Assembly: GCF_000349945.1 (NCBI RefSeq)
Contig: NC_020516.1
Location: 4,278,001 to 4,342,000, forward strand
Reading direction: 5' to 3'
DNA from: Azoarcus sp. KH32C
GTDB lineage: Bacteria; Pseudomonadota; Gammaproteobacteria; Burkholderiales; Rhodocyclaceae
Length of the DNA stretch: 64,000 nt
Shown here: in pieces, positions 23,173-32,706 of the stretch
Position numbering within the stretch: position 1 is the stretch's first letter
Layout: each line of letters begins with the position of its first letter
Program-made: the position numbers and the translations under genes
Notes under the pieces: generated by a model
What the model was told of the DNA's origin: nothing
The model's database searches: none
What the model saw: the letters and a program-made list of their open reading frames with translations, nothing else

Positions 23173-23475
23173 TTAAAAAAGCTTTTCCTGCTGCGCGAGA
23201 ACCCCGTCGAGGCGTGCGTTTACAAGCCCGATTCTACGCTTTGCGGCCTGCATGTCAAACCCGCCGGCACGCTGAAACTGCAAAAACTCGTGGGCAATAT
23301 TCAAAGCGGTCATGACAGCCAATTTCTCTCCGGACGAACCCGTCCGGCTGGCAAGGCTGTTGAGTTTCTCGTCCAGAAATGCGACCGCGGCGAGCAGGCC
23401 GTCCTTGTCTTCCGGCCGACAGGCAACGGAATATGCCTTGCCCAAAAGGGTGATATCGAGGGTGTCGCTTGGCAT
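23173..23475 (-). CDS. zapA: Cell division protein ZapA
   Basis: ZapA binds FtsZ and promotes protofilament bundling at the Z ring. The 100-residue product from ATG 23475 begins MPSDTLDITLLGKAYSVACR, the typical ZapA globular head (I-x-I-x-G-x-x-Y), followed by an all-helical tail for dimerisation. The frame is open further upstream, but that sequence overlaps the neighbouring coiled-coil gene and is not ZapA-like. The ATG lies 2 bases before the end of that gene, so the two are coupled. 6S RNA follows, the classic zapA-ssrS arrangement. Confidence 0.92.
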   Translation of the reverse strand: MPSDTLDITLLGKAYSVACRPEDKDGLLAAVAFLDEKLNSLASRTGSSGEKLAVMTALNIAHEFLQFQRAGGFDMQAAKRRIGLVNARLDGVLAQQEKLF

Positions 23476-23476
23476 T

Positions 23477-23671
23477 TCAGGATTCCGGCAATTGCTCGAG
23501 CACACTCTCGAGCCTGGATGTCGCCAGCCTGACCTTGTCAGCCAGCACGCGGTTCTCGGCCTCCAGGCGCGCAACGCGCGCGCGCAGCTCCCGGCCATCC
23601 GCCTTGCAGGTTTCGTAGAGACCGATCAACTGTTCGATCTGGTTCTCGAGCTTATAGAGTTCTGCGTCCAT
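23477..23671 (-). CDS. Small coiled-coil protein preceding zapA (TIGR02449/ZapB-like)
   Basis: A 64-residue protein made almost wholly of heptads: MDAELYKLENQIEQLIGLYE and LRARVARLEAENRVLADKV. It matches the short coiled-coil family (TIGR02449) that sits upstream of zapA in many beta- and gammaproteobacteria, and resembles ZapB in size and style. ATG 23671 is chosen because residues encoded before it are not heptad-like. A role in Z-ring assembly with ZapA is probable from context. Confidence 0.82.
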   Translation of the reverse strand: MDAELYKLENQIEQLIGLYETCKADGRELRARVARLEAENRVLADKVRLATSRLESVLEQLPES

Positions 23672-23734
23672 TCGGCGGATGGTAGAGGTCCCCCGCCAAC
23701 GGGTCAAGGCGGGGACGCATATGCCGGAATGCAA

Positions 23735-25174
23735 TCAGGATTCGGCGGCCTGAACCCAGTCGAGCGCCTCGAACTGCAGGCGGTTGAGCTCGCCCACATC
23801 GACGCCCAGCACCTGAGCGAAGGACTGGACGCGCTCGGAGTCGCCGCGCTCGAACGCAAGCACCAGTTCGAGATACGGCGCCATCGGGCCACGCTGGTGC
23901 AACAGGGCGTCCTGCATCGATTCGGATAGCTTCAATGGCTTGATCGCCTCCTCGAGCGGCATGTGCAGGGCCACGTCGAGCATCGAGAAGAGCCCCAGCA
24001 CGAACAACTGCGCCGCCGGATCGCGTTCGCCGCGCAGCACACCGACCAGTTCGAGGAAGCGCGCACGCACCAGCGCCTCTTCCATCACCACGGCTTCGCC
24101 GGGAGCGTGATGACTGCCCATCAGCATCATCGATACCCAGCGCTCGAGCGGCTGCTGACCGAGCACGACGATCGCCTGCTCGACGGACGTGATGCGATGG
24201 TTGAGCCCCCACGCGGCGGCATTGACGTAGCGCAATAGCCGGTAGGCGAGTGCAAGGTCGTGCTTGAGGATTTCGGCAATCTCGCGGGTCTCGACGCCGC
24301 TGCGCAGGCGATTGAGCAGCGACGCGAGACGCATGCCGTGCGGCGACAGGCTGTTGCCCTTCCAGTCTTCGCGACGCGTCACGAAGCCGCCGGAAAACGT
24401 CTGGCAGCCGACGCTGCGGGCGAGTTCGAAATCATCCTGGGTGCCCACTTCCCAGGCCCACACATGTACGCCGGGTTTCAGGCGCTGCACGCTGCGGGTG
24501 AAGAGGGAGACTTCCTCGGGCGCACAGAAGCCCATACGGAACACGGCCGCATCCGCCACCGGCAGCATGCTCTCGAGCCACGCGCCGAGTTCGGCGTGGT
24601 CGAGCGCGATCCGCATCCCGGTTTCACGCAGACGACGGGCGTTCTCGACGGTCTCGGCAGACGCCGCGCGCATCGCGAATTCCGGCTGCACGAGCAGCGT
24701 CGCGTTCAGCCCTTTCAGCCGCCCCAACGCCGGATTGGCGAGAAAGCCATCCCACACCCGCAGGCAGACCTGCCGGCTGCGCAACGCAGCGCCACGGCCG
24801 TAGCGGTCGATCTGATCGACCAGCAACTCGTTCATGAAATCCCGCGCGCGTCGTCCGGAGGCGCGCACGCGGCCAGCCACGTCCTCACGCAATTCGAAGG
24901 CCTGGCCGACGGAGTTCTGGTCGCGGTCGAGGATTTCCTCGCGGCACAGCAGCGCCAGTGCCGGATCGGCGGGTGGAGTCCCGGACGCAGAAGCGGCCGC
25001 CGAGGCCGGTACGGCAACCTCGGGCGACGGAGCGGAAACCTCGGGGAGCGGCGAGGGAACCCGGGTCGGCACCTCGCGCTCGGGCGGCTCGGCGACCGCC
25101 GTGCCACCCGAGCCGGACGCCCCGGGTGAAGCCGGGGGGTCACCACCGATGAGACGCTTCAACCAGCCAAACAT
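23735..25174 (-). CDS. EAL-HDOD signalling protein with Pro-rich N-terminal linker
   Basis: A 479-residue predicted cytoplasmic protein. Residues 1-75 are a Pro/Ser/Ala-rich linker after MFGWLKRLIGG. Residues about 80-280 resemble a degenerate EAL domain: EILDRDQNSVGQAFELRE opens it, but no intact EAL or DDFG motif is seen. The C-terminal part, from about 290, is an HDOD domain with ETREIAEILKHDLALAYRLL and RYVNAAAWGLNHRITSVEQA. It is related in design to the protein at 372-1508. Both likely act as regulators, not enzymes; targets unknown. The gene lies between ilvD and the zapA pair. Confidence 0.85.
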   Translation of the reverse strand: MFGWLKRLIGGDPPASPGASGSGGTAVAEPPEREVPTRVPSPLPEVSAPSPEVAVPASAAASASGTPPADPALALLCREEILDRDQNSVGQAFELREDVAGRVRASGRRARDFMNELLVDQIDRYGRGAALRSRQVCLRVWDGFLANPALGRLKGLNATLLVQPEFAMRAASAETVENARRLRETGMRIALDHAELGAWLESMLPVADAAVFRMGFCAPEEVSLFTRSVQRLKPGVHVWAWEVGTQDDFELARSVGCQTFSGGFVTRREDWKGNSLSPHGMRLASLLNRLRSGVETREIAEILKHDLALAYRLLRYVNAAAWGLNHRITSVEQAIVVLGQQPLERWVSMMLMGSHHAPGEAVVMEEALVRARFLELVGVLRGERDPAAQLFVLGLFSMLDVALHMPLEEAIKPLKLSESMQDALLHQRGPMAPYLELVLAFERGDSERVQSFAQVLGVDVGELNRLQFEALDWVQAAES

Positions 25175-25230
25175 TTGACTCCCTATCCGCGTGCCAGCCC
25201 ATTAGCACGTCATCATAACCCGAAGCGCGA

Positions 25231-27081
25231 TCAGCGCTGCAACTGGGTGACGTCGCGGACCGCACCGGTGTCGGCGCTGGTGGTCAGCGCGGCGTAAGCC
25301 TGCAGCGCGGCCGAAACGACACGCTGGCGGTTCGCCGGCTTCCACGCCTTTTCGCCCTTGCCGTCCATGGCGGTGCGACGCTTCGCGAGCTCGGCATCGG
25401 ACACGGCGAGATGGATGCGACGGTTCGGGATGTCGATCTCGATCGTGTCGCCCTCCTCCACCAGCGCGATCGCGCCGCCGCAAGCTGCTTCGGGCGATGC
25501 ATGGCCGATCGACAGGCCGGAGGTGCCGCCGGAGAAGCGACCGTCGGTCAGCAGCGCGCACGACTTTCCGAGGCCTTTCGACTTCAGGTAGCTCGTCGGA
25601 TAGAGCATTTCCTGCATGCCCGGACCGCCCTTCGGCCCTTCATAACGGATCACGACGACGTCGCCGGCGACGATCTTGTCGGCGAGGATGCCCTCGACGG
25701 CGTCTTCCTGGCTCTCGAACACGCGCGCGCGCCCGGAGAACTTCCAGATCGATTCGTCGACACCCGCGGTCTTCACGATGCAGCCCTTCTCGGCGATATT
25801 GCCGTACAGCACGGCGAGGCCGCCGTCCTGGCTGAAGGCATTTTCGCGGTCGCGGATGACGCCGTGCGAGCGGTCCATGTCGAGCTCGTTCCAGCGGCGG
25901 TTCTGCGAGAACGCGACCTGCGTCGGCACGCCGCCGGGCGCCGCCTTGTAGAACTCGAAGACGCTGGTTTCATGCGCCTGCATGACATCCCAGCGCGCGA
26001 TCGCCTCGCCGAGGGTCTTGCTGTGCACGGTCGGCCCTTCGGTGTGCAGCAGGCCGGCACGGTTGAGTTCGCCGAGGATGCCCATGATGCCGCCGGCGCG
26101 GTGGACGTCCTCGATGTGCACGTCGGCAATAGCCGGGGCGACCTTGCACAGGCAGGGAACCTTGCGCGAGATGCGGTCAATGTCGGCCATCGTGAAGTCG
26201 ACGCCGGCTTCGCGCGCCGCGGCCAAGAGGTGCAGGACGGTGTTGGTCGATCCACCCATCGCGACGTCGAGGCTGATCGCGTTCTCGAAGGAACGGAAAC
26301 TCGCAATCGAGCGCGGCAGCACCGACGCGTCGTCCTTCTCGTAATAGCGGCGCGCCATGTCGACGATCGTGCGCCCGGCCTTGCGGAACAGGTGCTCGCG
26401 GTCCGCGTGGGTGGCGAGCACGGTGCCGTTGCCCGGCAGCGACAGGCCCAGCGCTTCGGTGAGGCAGTTCATCGAGTTCGCGGTGAACATGCCCGAGCAG
26501 GAACCGCAGGTCGGACAGGCCGAGCGTTCGACGGCATCGACTTCCTCGTCCGAGCAGCTGCTGTCGGCGGCCTTGACCATCGCATCGACGAGATCGAGCG
26601 AGATCACCTTGGCTTCCCACTTGACCTTGCCGGCCTCCATCGGGCCGCCCGAGACGAAGATCGCCGGGATGTTGAGGCGTAGCGCCGCCATCAGCATCCC
26701 CGGGGTGATCTTGTCGCAGTTCGAGATGCACACCATCGCATCGGCCGTGTGCGCATTGACCATGTACTCGACGCTGTCGGCGATCAGTTCGCGGGAAGGC
26801 AGCGAATACAGCATGCCGCCGTGGCCCATCGCGATGCCGTCGTCGACGGCGATCGTGTTGAATTCCTTCGCGACGCCGCCCGCGGCCTCGATCTCGCGGG
26901 CCACCAGTTGCCCGAGATCCTTGAGGTGGACGTGGCCAGGCACGAACTGCGTGAAGCTGTTGACGACGGCAATGATCGGCTTTTCGAAATCGCCGTCCTT
27001 CATGCCGGTGGCGCGCCACAGGGCGCGTGCGCCTGCCATGTTGCGACCGGCGGTGGAGGTACGGGAACGGTATTGGGGCAT
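25231..27081 (-). CDS. ilvD: Dihydroxy-acid dehydratase
   Basis: IlvD dehydrates 2,3-dihydroxy-3-methylvalerate and -isovalerate in isoleucine and valine synthesis, using an Fe-S cluster. The 616-residue product from ATG 27081 begins MPQYRSRTSTAGRNMAGARA, as in E. coli-type IlvD. Cluster and active-site segments are visible: ISNCDKITPGMLMAALRLN, RSACPTCGSCSGMFTANSMN and DGRFSGGTSGLSIGHASPEA. The open frame runs on to 27324, but that extension is not family-like. It is divergent from yceH, with 142 bp between them. Confidence 0.95.
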   Translation of the reverse strand: MPQYRSRTSTAGRNMAGARALWRATGMKDGDFEKPIIAVVNSFTQFVPGHVHLKDLGQLVAREIEAAGGVAKEFNTIAVDDGIAMGHGGMLYSLPSRELIADSVEYMVNAHTADAMVCISNCDKITPGMLMAALRLNIPAIFVSGGPMEAGKVKWEAKVISLDLVDAMVKAADSSCSDEEVDAVERSACPTCGSCSGMFTANSMNCLTEALGLSLPGNGTVLATHADREHLFRKAGRTIVDMARRYYEKDDASVLPRSIASFRSFENAISLDVAMGGSTNTVLHLLAAAREAGVDFTMADIDRISRKVPCLCKVAPAIADVHIEDVHRAGGIMGILGELNRAGLLHTEGPTVHSKTLGEAIARWDVMQAHETSVFEFYKAAPGGVPTQVAFSQNRRWNELDMDRSHGVIRDRENAFSQDGGLAVLYGNIAEKGCIVKTAGVDESIWKFSGRARVFESQEDAVEGILADKIVAGDVVVIRYEGPKGGPGMQEMLYPTSYLKSKGLGKSCALLTDGRFSGGTSGLSIGHASPEAACGGAIALVEEGDTIEIDIPNRRIHLAVSDAELAKRRTAMDGKGEKAWKPANRQRVVSAALQAYAALTTSADTGAVRDVTQLQR

Positions 27082-27223
27082 GGGATCCTCGACTCTGCAG
27101 GTGCGGCGCCGGCCAACGGGCGCGGTCGCCAGTTCGATCAAGTTTCTCGATTCTAACCGAAGGAACACGGGGGAGTCGGCTATCATTGCCCTCCTGCCCC
27201 ATGCTTCCGATTCACGCAGACCG

Positions 27224-27904
27224 ATGACCGAACCGACGTCCTCCGACTCCGCCAGCGATGGCTTCGACCTCAACCCGATCGAAATCCGGGTGCTCGGCGT
27301 ATTGATCGAAAAAGCTTTCGTCACACCCGATACCTACCCGTTGTCGCTCAACGCGATCGTCACCGGCTGCAACCAGCTGACCGGCCGCGACCCGGTGATG
27401 AGTCTGAGCGACGACGAAGTGCAGACGGGGATCGACAGCCTGATGGCACGCAAGCTCGTGTCGCGGCGCGACACCGCCAGTGCCCGCGTGGCGAAGTACG
27501 AACATCTCGTGCGACTGCGCCATTCGCTGCCTCCCGCAGAACAGGCCGTGCTGGGCGTGCTGCTGCTGCGTGGAGCACAGACGGCAGGTGAGATCCGCCA
27601 GCGCGCCGAGCGTATGCATCGCTTCGACGACATCGCCACCGTGGAAAGCGTCCTCGAACATCTCGCCGAAAAATACCCGCCGATGGCGGCGGCGCTTCCG
27701 CGCGCGCCCGGCACGAAGGAGACCCGCTACGGGCATCTCCTGGGCGGTGCTGCGGCGTTTGCGGCCCTGGCCGACTCTGCGAGTCCGGGCGCGCCGGGGT
27801 CGCGCTCGCGCAATGCCGAACTCGAAGAGGAAGTGCGGCGCCTGCGCGACGAACTCGACACACTGCGCCGCGAGTTCGACGAGTTCCGCGCCCAGTTCAG
27901 CTAA
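27224..27904 (+). CDS. yceH: YceH/DUF480 family winged-helix protein
   Basis: A 226-residue protein of the UPF0502 (YceH) family, which folds as two winged-helix domains. The first begins LNPIEIRVLGVLIEKAFVTP; the second runs from about residue 105 (LPPAEQAVLGVLLLRGAQTA). The C-terminal 40 residues form a coiled coil (LEEEVRRLRDELDTLRREFDEF). A very long frame reading through ilvD from 26357 is an artefact; ATG 27224 gives the family-typical start. Function in the cell is not established. lgt starts 21 bases downstream. Confidence 0.9.
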   Translation: MTEPTSSDSASDGFDLNPIEIRVLGVLIEKAFVTPDTYPLSLNAIVTGCNQLTGRDPVMSLSDDEVQTGIDSLMARKLVSRRDTASARVAKYEHLVRLRHSLPPAEQAVLGVLLLRGAQTAGEIRQRAERMHRFDDIATVESVLEHLAEKYPPMAAALPRAPGTKETRYGHLLGGAAAFAALADSASPGAPGSRSRNAELEEEVRRLRDELDTLRREFDEFRAQFS

Positions 27905-27925
27905 GGGGCGGCAGCCGTAACCGCC

Positions 27926-28726
27926 ATGCTGATCCATCCGCAATTCGATCCCGTCGCCCTGTCCATCGGACCGCTGTCGGTGCGCTGGTACGGGCTGATG
28001 TACCTCGTCGCGTTCGTGCTGTTCACCGTCCTCGGCCGCCTCCACGCAAAACGGCGGCCCGAGCTCGGATGGACGCCGCAGCAGATCGACGACCTGCTGC
28101 TCTATGGCATGATCGGCGTCGTCTTGGGCGGGCGGCTCGGCGAAGTGCTCTTTTTCCAGCCGGGCTACTACTTCACCCATCCAGCCGAAATCCTTGCGAT
28201 CTGGAAGGGCGGGATGAGTTTCCACGGCGGCTTCCTCGGCGTCCTGGTCGGCATGTGGCTTTTCGGGCGCAAGTTCGGAAAGAGCTTCTGGGAAGTCACC
28301 GACTTCGTCGCACCGCTCGTGCCCACCGGCCTCGCCGCAGGCCGGATCGGCAACTTCATCAACGGAGAGCTGTGGGGACGGCCGGTCGAGTCCGATGTGC
28401 CATGGGCGATGATCTTCCCGTGGGTCGACAATCTCCCCCGCCACCCCTCGCAGCTATACCAAGCCGCGGGCGAAGGATTGCTGCTGTTCGTGCTGCTGTG
28501 GTTGTACGCGAGCCAACCCAGACCGACACGAGCGGTATCGGCAGCATTTTTGCTCGGCTACGGCGTGCTGCGTTTTGCCGCCGAATTCTTCCGCACGCCC
28601 GATCCGGGAATCTTCGGCACGCTGTCGCTTGGCCTGTCGACCGCCCAGTGGCTGTGCATACCCATGATTGCTGCGGGGATATGGCTGCTGACAACGGTGC
28701 GCCGCACGGAAGTATTTGCAAAATAA
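27926..28726 (+). CDS. lgt: Prolipoprotein diacylglyceryl transferase
   Basis: Lgt transfers diacylglycerol from phosphatidylglycerol to the lipobox Cys of prolipoproteins in the inner membrane. The product is 266 residues with about seven hydrophobic helices. The Lgt signature GRIGNFINGELWGR (about residues 140-153) includes the essential Arg and Asn, and HPSQLYQAAGEG and the early SIGPLSVRWYGLMYL are also conserved. It is preceded by yceH and followed by a 111-bp gap before the decarboxylase gene. Confidence 0.95.
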   Translation: MLIHPQFDPVALSIGPLSVRWYGLMYLVAFVLFTVLGRLHAKRRPELGWTPQQIDDLLLYGMIGVVLGGRLGEVLFFQPGYYFTHPAEILAIWKGGMSFHGGFLGVLVGMWLFGRKFGKSFWEVTDFVAPLVPTGLAAGRIGNFINGELWGRPVESDVPWAMIFPWVDNLPRHPSQLYQAAGEGLLLFVLLWLYASQPRPTRAVSAAFLLGYGVLRFAAEFFRTPDPGIFGTLSLGLSTAQWLCIPMIAAGIWLLTTVRRTEVFAK

Positions 28727-28837
28727 GGAAAAATATCGCGCGCGACGCACGGCGCTCCGAAGCGTCGTGCAATATTGCGCAACATGATGACTTCATTTCT
28801 GGCAGGATGCGGATGAGAAGATCGCAGGAGACAGCAG

Positions 28838-30217
28838 ATGGCATCCGGACTGGTTTCGCGTAGCCTCTCCCGAGTTCGCGAGATTGTCGCCAATGCCACC
28901 GGGCGCCGCAGCGAACCGACCGAAAAACAACTCGAACGCGTCAGACGCCAGCTCCATGAATGCGCCGAGAACCGCGGAGGCGAGGTCTCGACACGCCTGC
29001 GCGCGGCACGCCTCGCAGACACTTACCTGAAGCTCGACGAAGCGGGACGCCTCGCCTTCCTGCGCATGATCGCGCTCGAATTCGGGCCGGACCCGAAGCG
29101 CGTGGCGAAGGCCCATGACGCCTATCAGACAGCGGTGGGAACCGAGCGGCAGTGGGATGCCGAAGCAAACCTGCGCGCGGCGATGCGTTCGTCGCGGATC
29201 CGCATCCTCACGCAGTTCAATGCGATCCCCCAGGGCGTGAAGTTTCTCGTCGACCTGCGCTCGGATCTGCTGCACTTCCTCGAACACAACAAGGAGTTGA
29301 AGGCGCTCGATCGCGAGCTCGAAGCGCGCCTGACGGCGTGGTTCGACGTCGGCTTCCTCGAACTGTCGCGCGTCACATGGAACTCGCCGGCGGCGCTGCT
29401 CGAGAAGATCGTCAAGTACGAGGCAGTGCACGAGATCCGATCCTGGCGCGACCTGAAGAACCGCCTGGGTTCCGATCGGCGCTGCTATGCGTTCTTCCAT
29501 CCGCGCATGCCGCTCGAACCGCTGATCTTCGTCGAAGTCGCGCTGCTCGACGAGCTCGCCGACAACGTGCAGAAGCTGCTCGACGAAAACGCCCCAGCCC
29601 ACGACGTCGCACGCGCAACGACGGCCATCTTCTACTCGATCAGCGCGACGCAGGCCGGCCTGCGCGGCGTCTCCTTCGGCAATTTCCTGCTGAAGCGGGT
29701 GGTCGACGATCTGCAGCGCGACTTCCCGCAGCTGACGACCTTCGCCACCTTGTCGCCGATCCCGGGCCTCGTGCGCTGGGCGACGAAGAATCCGAACGAG
29801 GTGCTGGCCGTCTTCGCGGAGGCGGACTGGGAACGCCTGGCGGCAGCCGGCATCGAGGGCCCGGAATCGGCGCGCCTGAAAGCCGTGCTCGCCGGGAGCA
29901 CGGACTGGACGCAGGACGCGGCCCTCTCGGCAGCCCTCCGCAGCCCGCTGCTGAGAGCGACGGCAGCCTATCTGCTGCACGCCAAACGCGACATGCAGCC
30001 CCTCGATTCGGTCGCGCGCTTCCATCTCGGAAACGGCGCTCGTGTCGAACGTCTGAATTGGCTTGCCGACGCATCGGACAAGGGTTTGGCGCAGTCGTGG
30101 GGCGTGATGGTGAATTACCTCTACGACCCCGACCGTATCGTCGACAACGTCGAGGCATTTGCCGGCGAAGGCCGCATCGACGCGGCCACGGGCGTGAAGC
30201 GGCTCACGCGACGCTGA
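28838..30217 (+). CDS. Malonyl-CoA decarboxylase
   Basis: Converts malonyl-CoA to acetyl-CoA and CO2. The 459-residue length and the C-terminal catalytic region fit the family: CYAFFHPRMPLEPLIFVEVA, then ATLSPIPGLVRWA and the final NYLYDPDRIVDNVEAFAGEG. The N-terminal 160 residues form the helical MCD_N domain. A GGAG site precedes ATG 28838. In other bacteria the gene sits with matB (malonyl-CoA synthetase) or a malonate carrier; none is visible here, so it may simply trim excess malonyl-CoA. Confidence 0.9.
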   Translation: MASGLVSRSLSRVREIVANATGRRSEPTEKQLERVRRQLHECAENRGGEVSTRLRAARLADTYLKLDEAGRLAFLRMIALEFGPDPKRVAKAHDAYQTAVGTERQWDAEANLRAAMRSSRIRILTQFNAIPQGVKFLVDLRSDLLHFLEHNKELKALDRELEARLTAWFDVGFLELSRVTWNSPAALLEKIVKYEAVHEIRSWRDLKNRLGSDRRCYAFFHPRMPLEPLIFVEVALLDELADNVQKLLDENAPAHDVARATTAIFYSISATQAGLRGVSFGNFLLKRVVDDLQRDFPQLTTFATLSPIPGLVRWATKNPNEVLAVFAEADWERLAAAGIEGPESARLKAVLAGSTDWTQDAALSAALRSPLLRATAAYLLHAKRDMQPLDSVARFHLGNGARVERLNWLADASDKGLAQSWGVMVNYLYDPDRIVDNVEAFAGEGRIDAATGVKRLTRR

Positions 30218-30242
30218 GAACGCAGCACGTCAAGAACGCAAA

Positions 30243-32690
30243 GTGAAACTGCCCTTACCTCGCGCCTCGATCCGCATCCGCTTGTTGCTCGCAAGCACCG
30301 TCGTGCAGGTGCTGCTGTTGACGCTGCTGCTCGCCAACAGCGTGCGCCTGATGAACGACGCGATCGGGGCCAGCATCGGGACGCTGACGAGCCAGAACGC
30401 GACGATGCTGCATGCGATGGCGGCGGCCTACGCCGACAACGGCGGCTTCGGCGCGCTGCAGGACGTCCTCGGCGAGCTGCTGTCAGAGGGCGACGAGGGC
30501 CTCGTCTACGTCAGGATCGCCTCGCCCGACGGCCGCACCCTGGTCAGTGCGGGCATGCCGGAGATGCAGCAGATCCCCGAGGTCGATAACGGGACCACCC
30601 GCAGCGCCACCGGCGACCTCTTCCATGTCCGGCGTCCGCTACTTCTGGACCGCAATACGGTCGGCTTCATGCAGTTCGGCATCTCGGTATCGGCCCTCTC
30701 CGGAGCACGCCGCGCGATCACCGAGCAAGGGGCGGCGATCGCGATCGCAGAAATCCTGCTGACCTTCGTTCTCCTGTCCGGCATCGGCTACCTGCTGACG
30801 CGCAACCTCACGCGCCTGCTCGCCGGCAGCGAGGCGATCGCCGCCGGACGCCTCGACCACCGCCTGCCCGAAGAAGGCGACGACGAACTCGCACGGCTGG
30901 CGCGCCGCTTCAACATGATGGCGGCAAATCTGCAGGACCGCGTCGGCGAACTGCAGCAGGCGGCGACACGGCTGCGCGAAAGCGAGCAGCGCTACGAACT
31001 GGCGATCCAGGGCGCCAACGACGGCCTGTGGGACTGGGACATCGTGGCCGATCAGGTTTATTGCTCGCCCCGCTGCGCCGAAATCGCGGGTCTGCCGAGC
31101 GAGCGCGAGTACCATGCGCCCAACGACGTCACCGCGAACATCCATCCCGACGACCTGCGCAATTACCGCAGCATCCTGATCGAGCATCTGAAAGGATACA
31201 GCGCTCAGTTCCGTTGCGAATATCGAGCCCGCCAACGCGACGGAAGCTTCCGCTGGGTGATGAAACGGGGTGTGGCGCTGCGCGGCGCCGACGGCCGGGC
31301 ATTCCGTATGGCCGGCTCGATCACCGATGTCCACCTGCACAAGCTCGCCGAGATGCGCCTCCAGTATGACGCGCTGCACGACGGGCTGACCAGTCTGCCC
31401 AATCGTGCCCTGTTCCTCGAGCATGTCCGGAGCGCCCTCGCACAGCAACAGCACGCCGACTCGCAGAACTTCGCCGTGCTGGCGATCAACCTGCAGCGTT
31501 TCCGGCTCGTCAACGACAGCTTCGGGCATGCGGCCGGCGACGAACTTCTGCGCCACGTCGCGCAGACGATCAGCGAAACGCTGCGGCAGGGCGACATCGT
31601 GGCCCGCGTCGGCGGGGACCAGTTCGCATTGCTGCTCAACCGCATCGAGAACCCCGCGGAAGCGCTGCGCCTGGGCGAGGCGCTACGCGAAAAACTGGCG
31701 GAGCCGACCAGCGTCGCCGGCCAGGTCCTGTATCCCAAGTATCGCATCGGGGTGGCACTGAGCGCCGACTACACGGAAACCCGCTCGGCCGAGACGATGT
31801 TGCGCGATGCGGACAACGCCCTGCAGCGGACCCGCAAGCGCGGTGAAGACGCGGTCGCGATCTTCCACACGTCGATGCACGAGCAGGCCGTGCAGAGCCT
31901 GCGCCTCGAAGGCGACCTGCGCACCGCCTTGCGCGAGCAGGACCTGACGGTCCATTTCCAGCCCATCGTCTCGCTCGAGGATGGCAGCATCAGCAGCTTC
32001 GAAGCCCTCGTGAGATGGCGGCATCCGACGCAAGGCATGCTGCCTCCCAACATGTTCATCCCGCTGGCCGAGGCCATCGGCCTGATCCATGAGCTGGATA
32101 TGCTGGTCCTCAAGCGCGCCTGTGAGCGCATCCTGCTCTGGCAGCGCCGCGCGGGCAACGCCGCGGTACCGCGCGTCAGCGTCAATCTCTCGGCGACCCA
32201 ATTCGCGCGCCCCGACCTGGCGGGCGAAATCATCGCCGAGATCGCACAGCACGGGCTGCCTGCCGACATGTTGCGCTTCGAGGTCACCGAAAGCGTGCTC
32301 GCCCAGCCGGACGGCCCGGCTTCGCAGATCCTGGAGCGGCTGCGCAACGCCGGCATGTCGGTGCTGATCGACGATTTCGGCACCGGTTATTCGGCTCTCA
32401 GTTATCTGCACACGATCCCCTGCGACGTCGTCAAGCTCGATGGCTCCTTCGTGCGTTCGCTCGAGAACGACGAACGCCTGCGCACCATCGTTGCGCGGAG
32501 CATCGAGCTCGCCCACGATCTCGGCATGCTCGTCGTTGCCGAATGCATCGAAACGCGGACGCAGGCGAACCTGCTGCGCGAAATGGGCTGCGACTACGGG
32601 CAGGGTTACCTGTTTTCGAAGCCGCTCGACGATGCGGCAGTGGAAAACCTTCTGTTTGGAAAGCCGACCGGAGCGGAGGCGGCAGCATGA
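30243..32690 (+). CDS. Membrane sensor with PAS, GGDEF and EAL domains
   Basis: An 815-residue c-di-GMP enzyme starting at GTG 30243. TM1 lies at about 12-33, a periplasmic sensor region at 34-160 and TM2 at about 163-186 (IAIAEILLTFVLLSGIGYLL), then HAMP (to about 240), PAS with PAC (about 250-375, YELAIQGANDGLWDWDIVAD), GGDEF (about 380-535) and EAL (about 550-800). The GGDEF motif reads GGDQF, so cyclase activity is doubtful. The EAL domain keeps EALVRWRHP and DDFGTGYSALSYL, so it probably degrades c-di-GMP. Two periplasmic or outer membrane genes follow with short gaps, suggesting that they feed its sensor. Confidence 0.9.
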   Translation: MKLPLPRASIRIRLLLASTVVQVLLLTLLLANSVRLMNDAIGASIGTLTSQNATMLHAMAAAYADNGGFGALQDVLGELLSEGDEGLVYVRIASPDGRTLVSAGMPEMQQIPEVDNGTTRSATGDLFHVRRPLLLDRNTVGFMQFGISVSALSGARRAITEQGAAIAIAEILLTFVLLSGIGYLLTRNLTRLLAGSEAIAAGRLDHRLPEEGDDELARLARRFNMMAANLQDRVGELQQAATRLRESEQRYELAIQGANDGLWDWDIVADQVYCSPRCAEIAGLPSEREYHAPNDVTANIHPDDLRNYRSILIEHLKGYSAQFRCEYRARQRDGSFRWVMKRGVALRGADGRAFRMAGSITDVHLHKLAEMRLQYDALHDGLTSLPNRALFLEHVRSALAQQQHADSQNFAVLAINLQRFRLVNDSFGHAAGDELLRHVAQTISETLRQGDIVARVGGDQFALLLNRIENPAEALRLGEALREKLAEPTSVAGQVLYPKYRIGVALSADYTETRSAETMLRDADNALQRTRKRGEDAVAIFHTSMHEQAVQSLRLEGDLRTALREQDLTVHFQPIVSLEDGSISSFEALVRWRHPTQGMLPPNMFIPLAEAIGLIHELDMLVLKRACERILLWQRRAGNAAVPRVSVNLSATQFARPDLAGEIIAEIAQHGLPADMLRFEVTESVLAQPDGPASQILERLRNAGMSVLIDDFGTGYSALSYLHTIPCDVVKLDGSFVRSLENDERLRTIVARSIELAHDLGMLVVAECIETRTQANLLREMGCDYGQGYLFSKPLDDAAVENLLFGKPTGAEAAA

Positions 32691-32706
32691 CCCTGAGAGA
32701 GGGCCG

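Noticed and set aside
26357..27223. Upstream extension of the yceH frame through ilvD
   Set aside because: It is antisense to ilvD and has no relation to the YceH family; the family start is ATG 27224.
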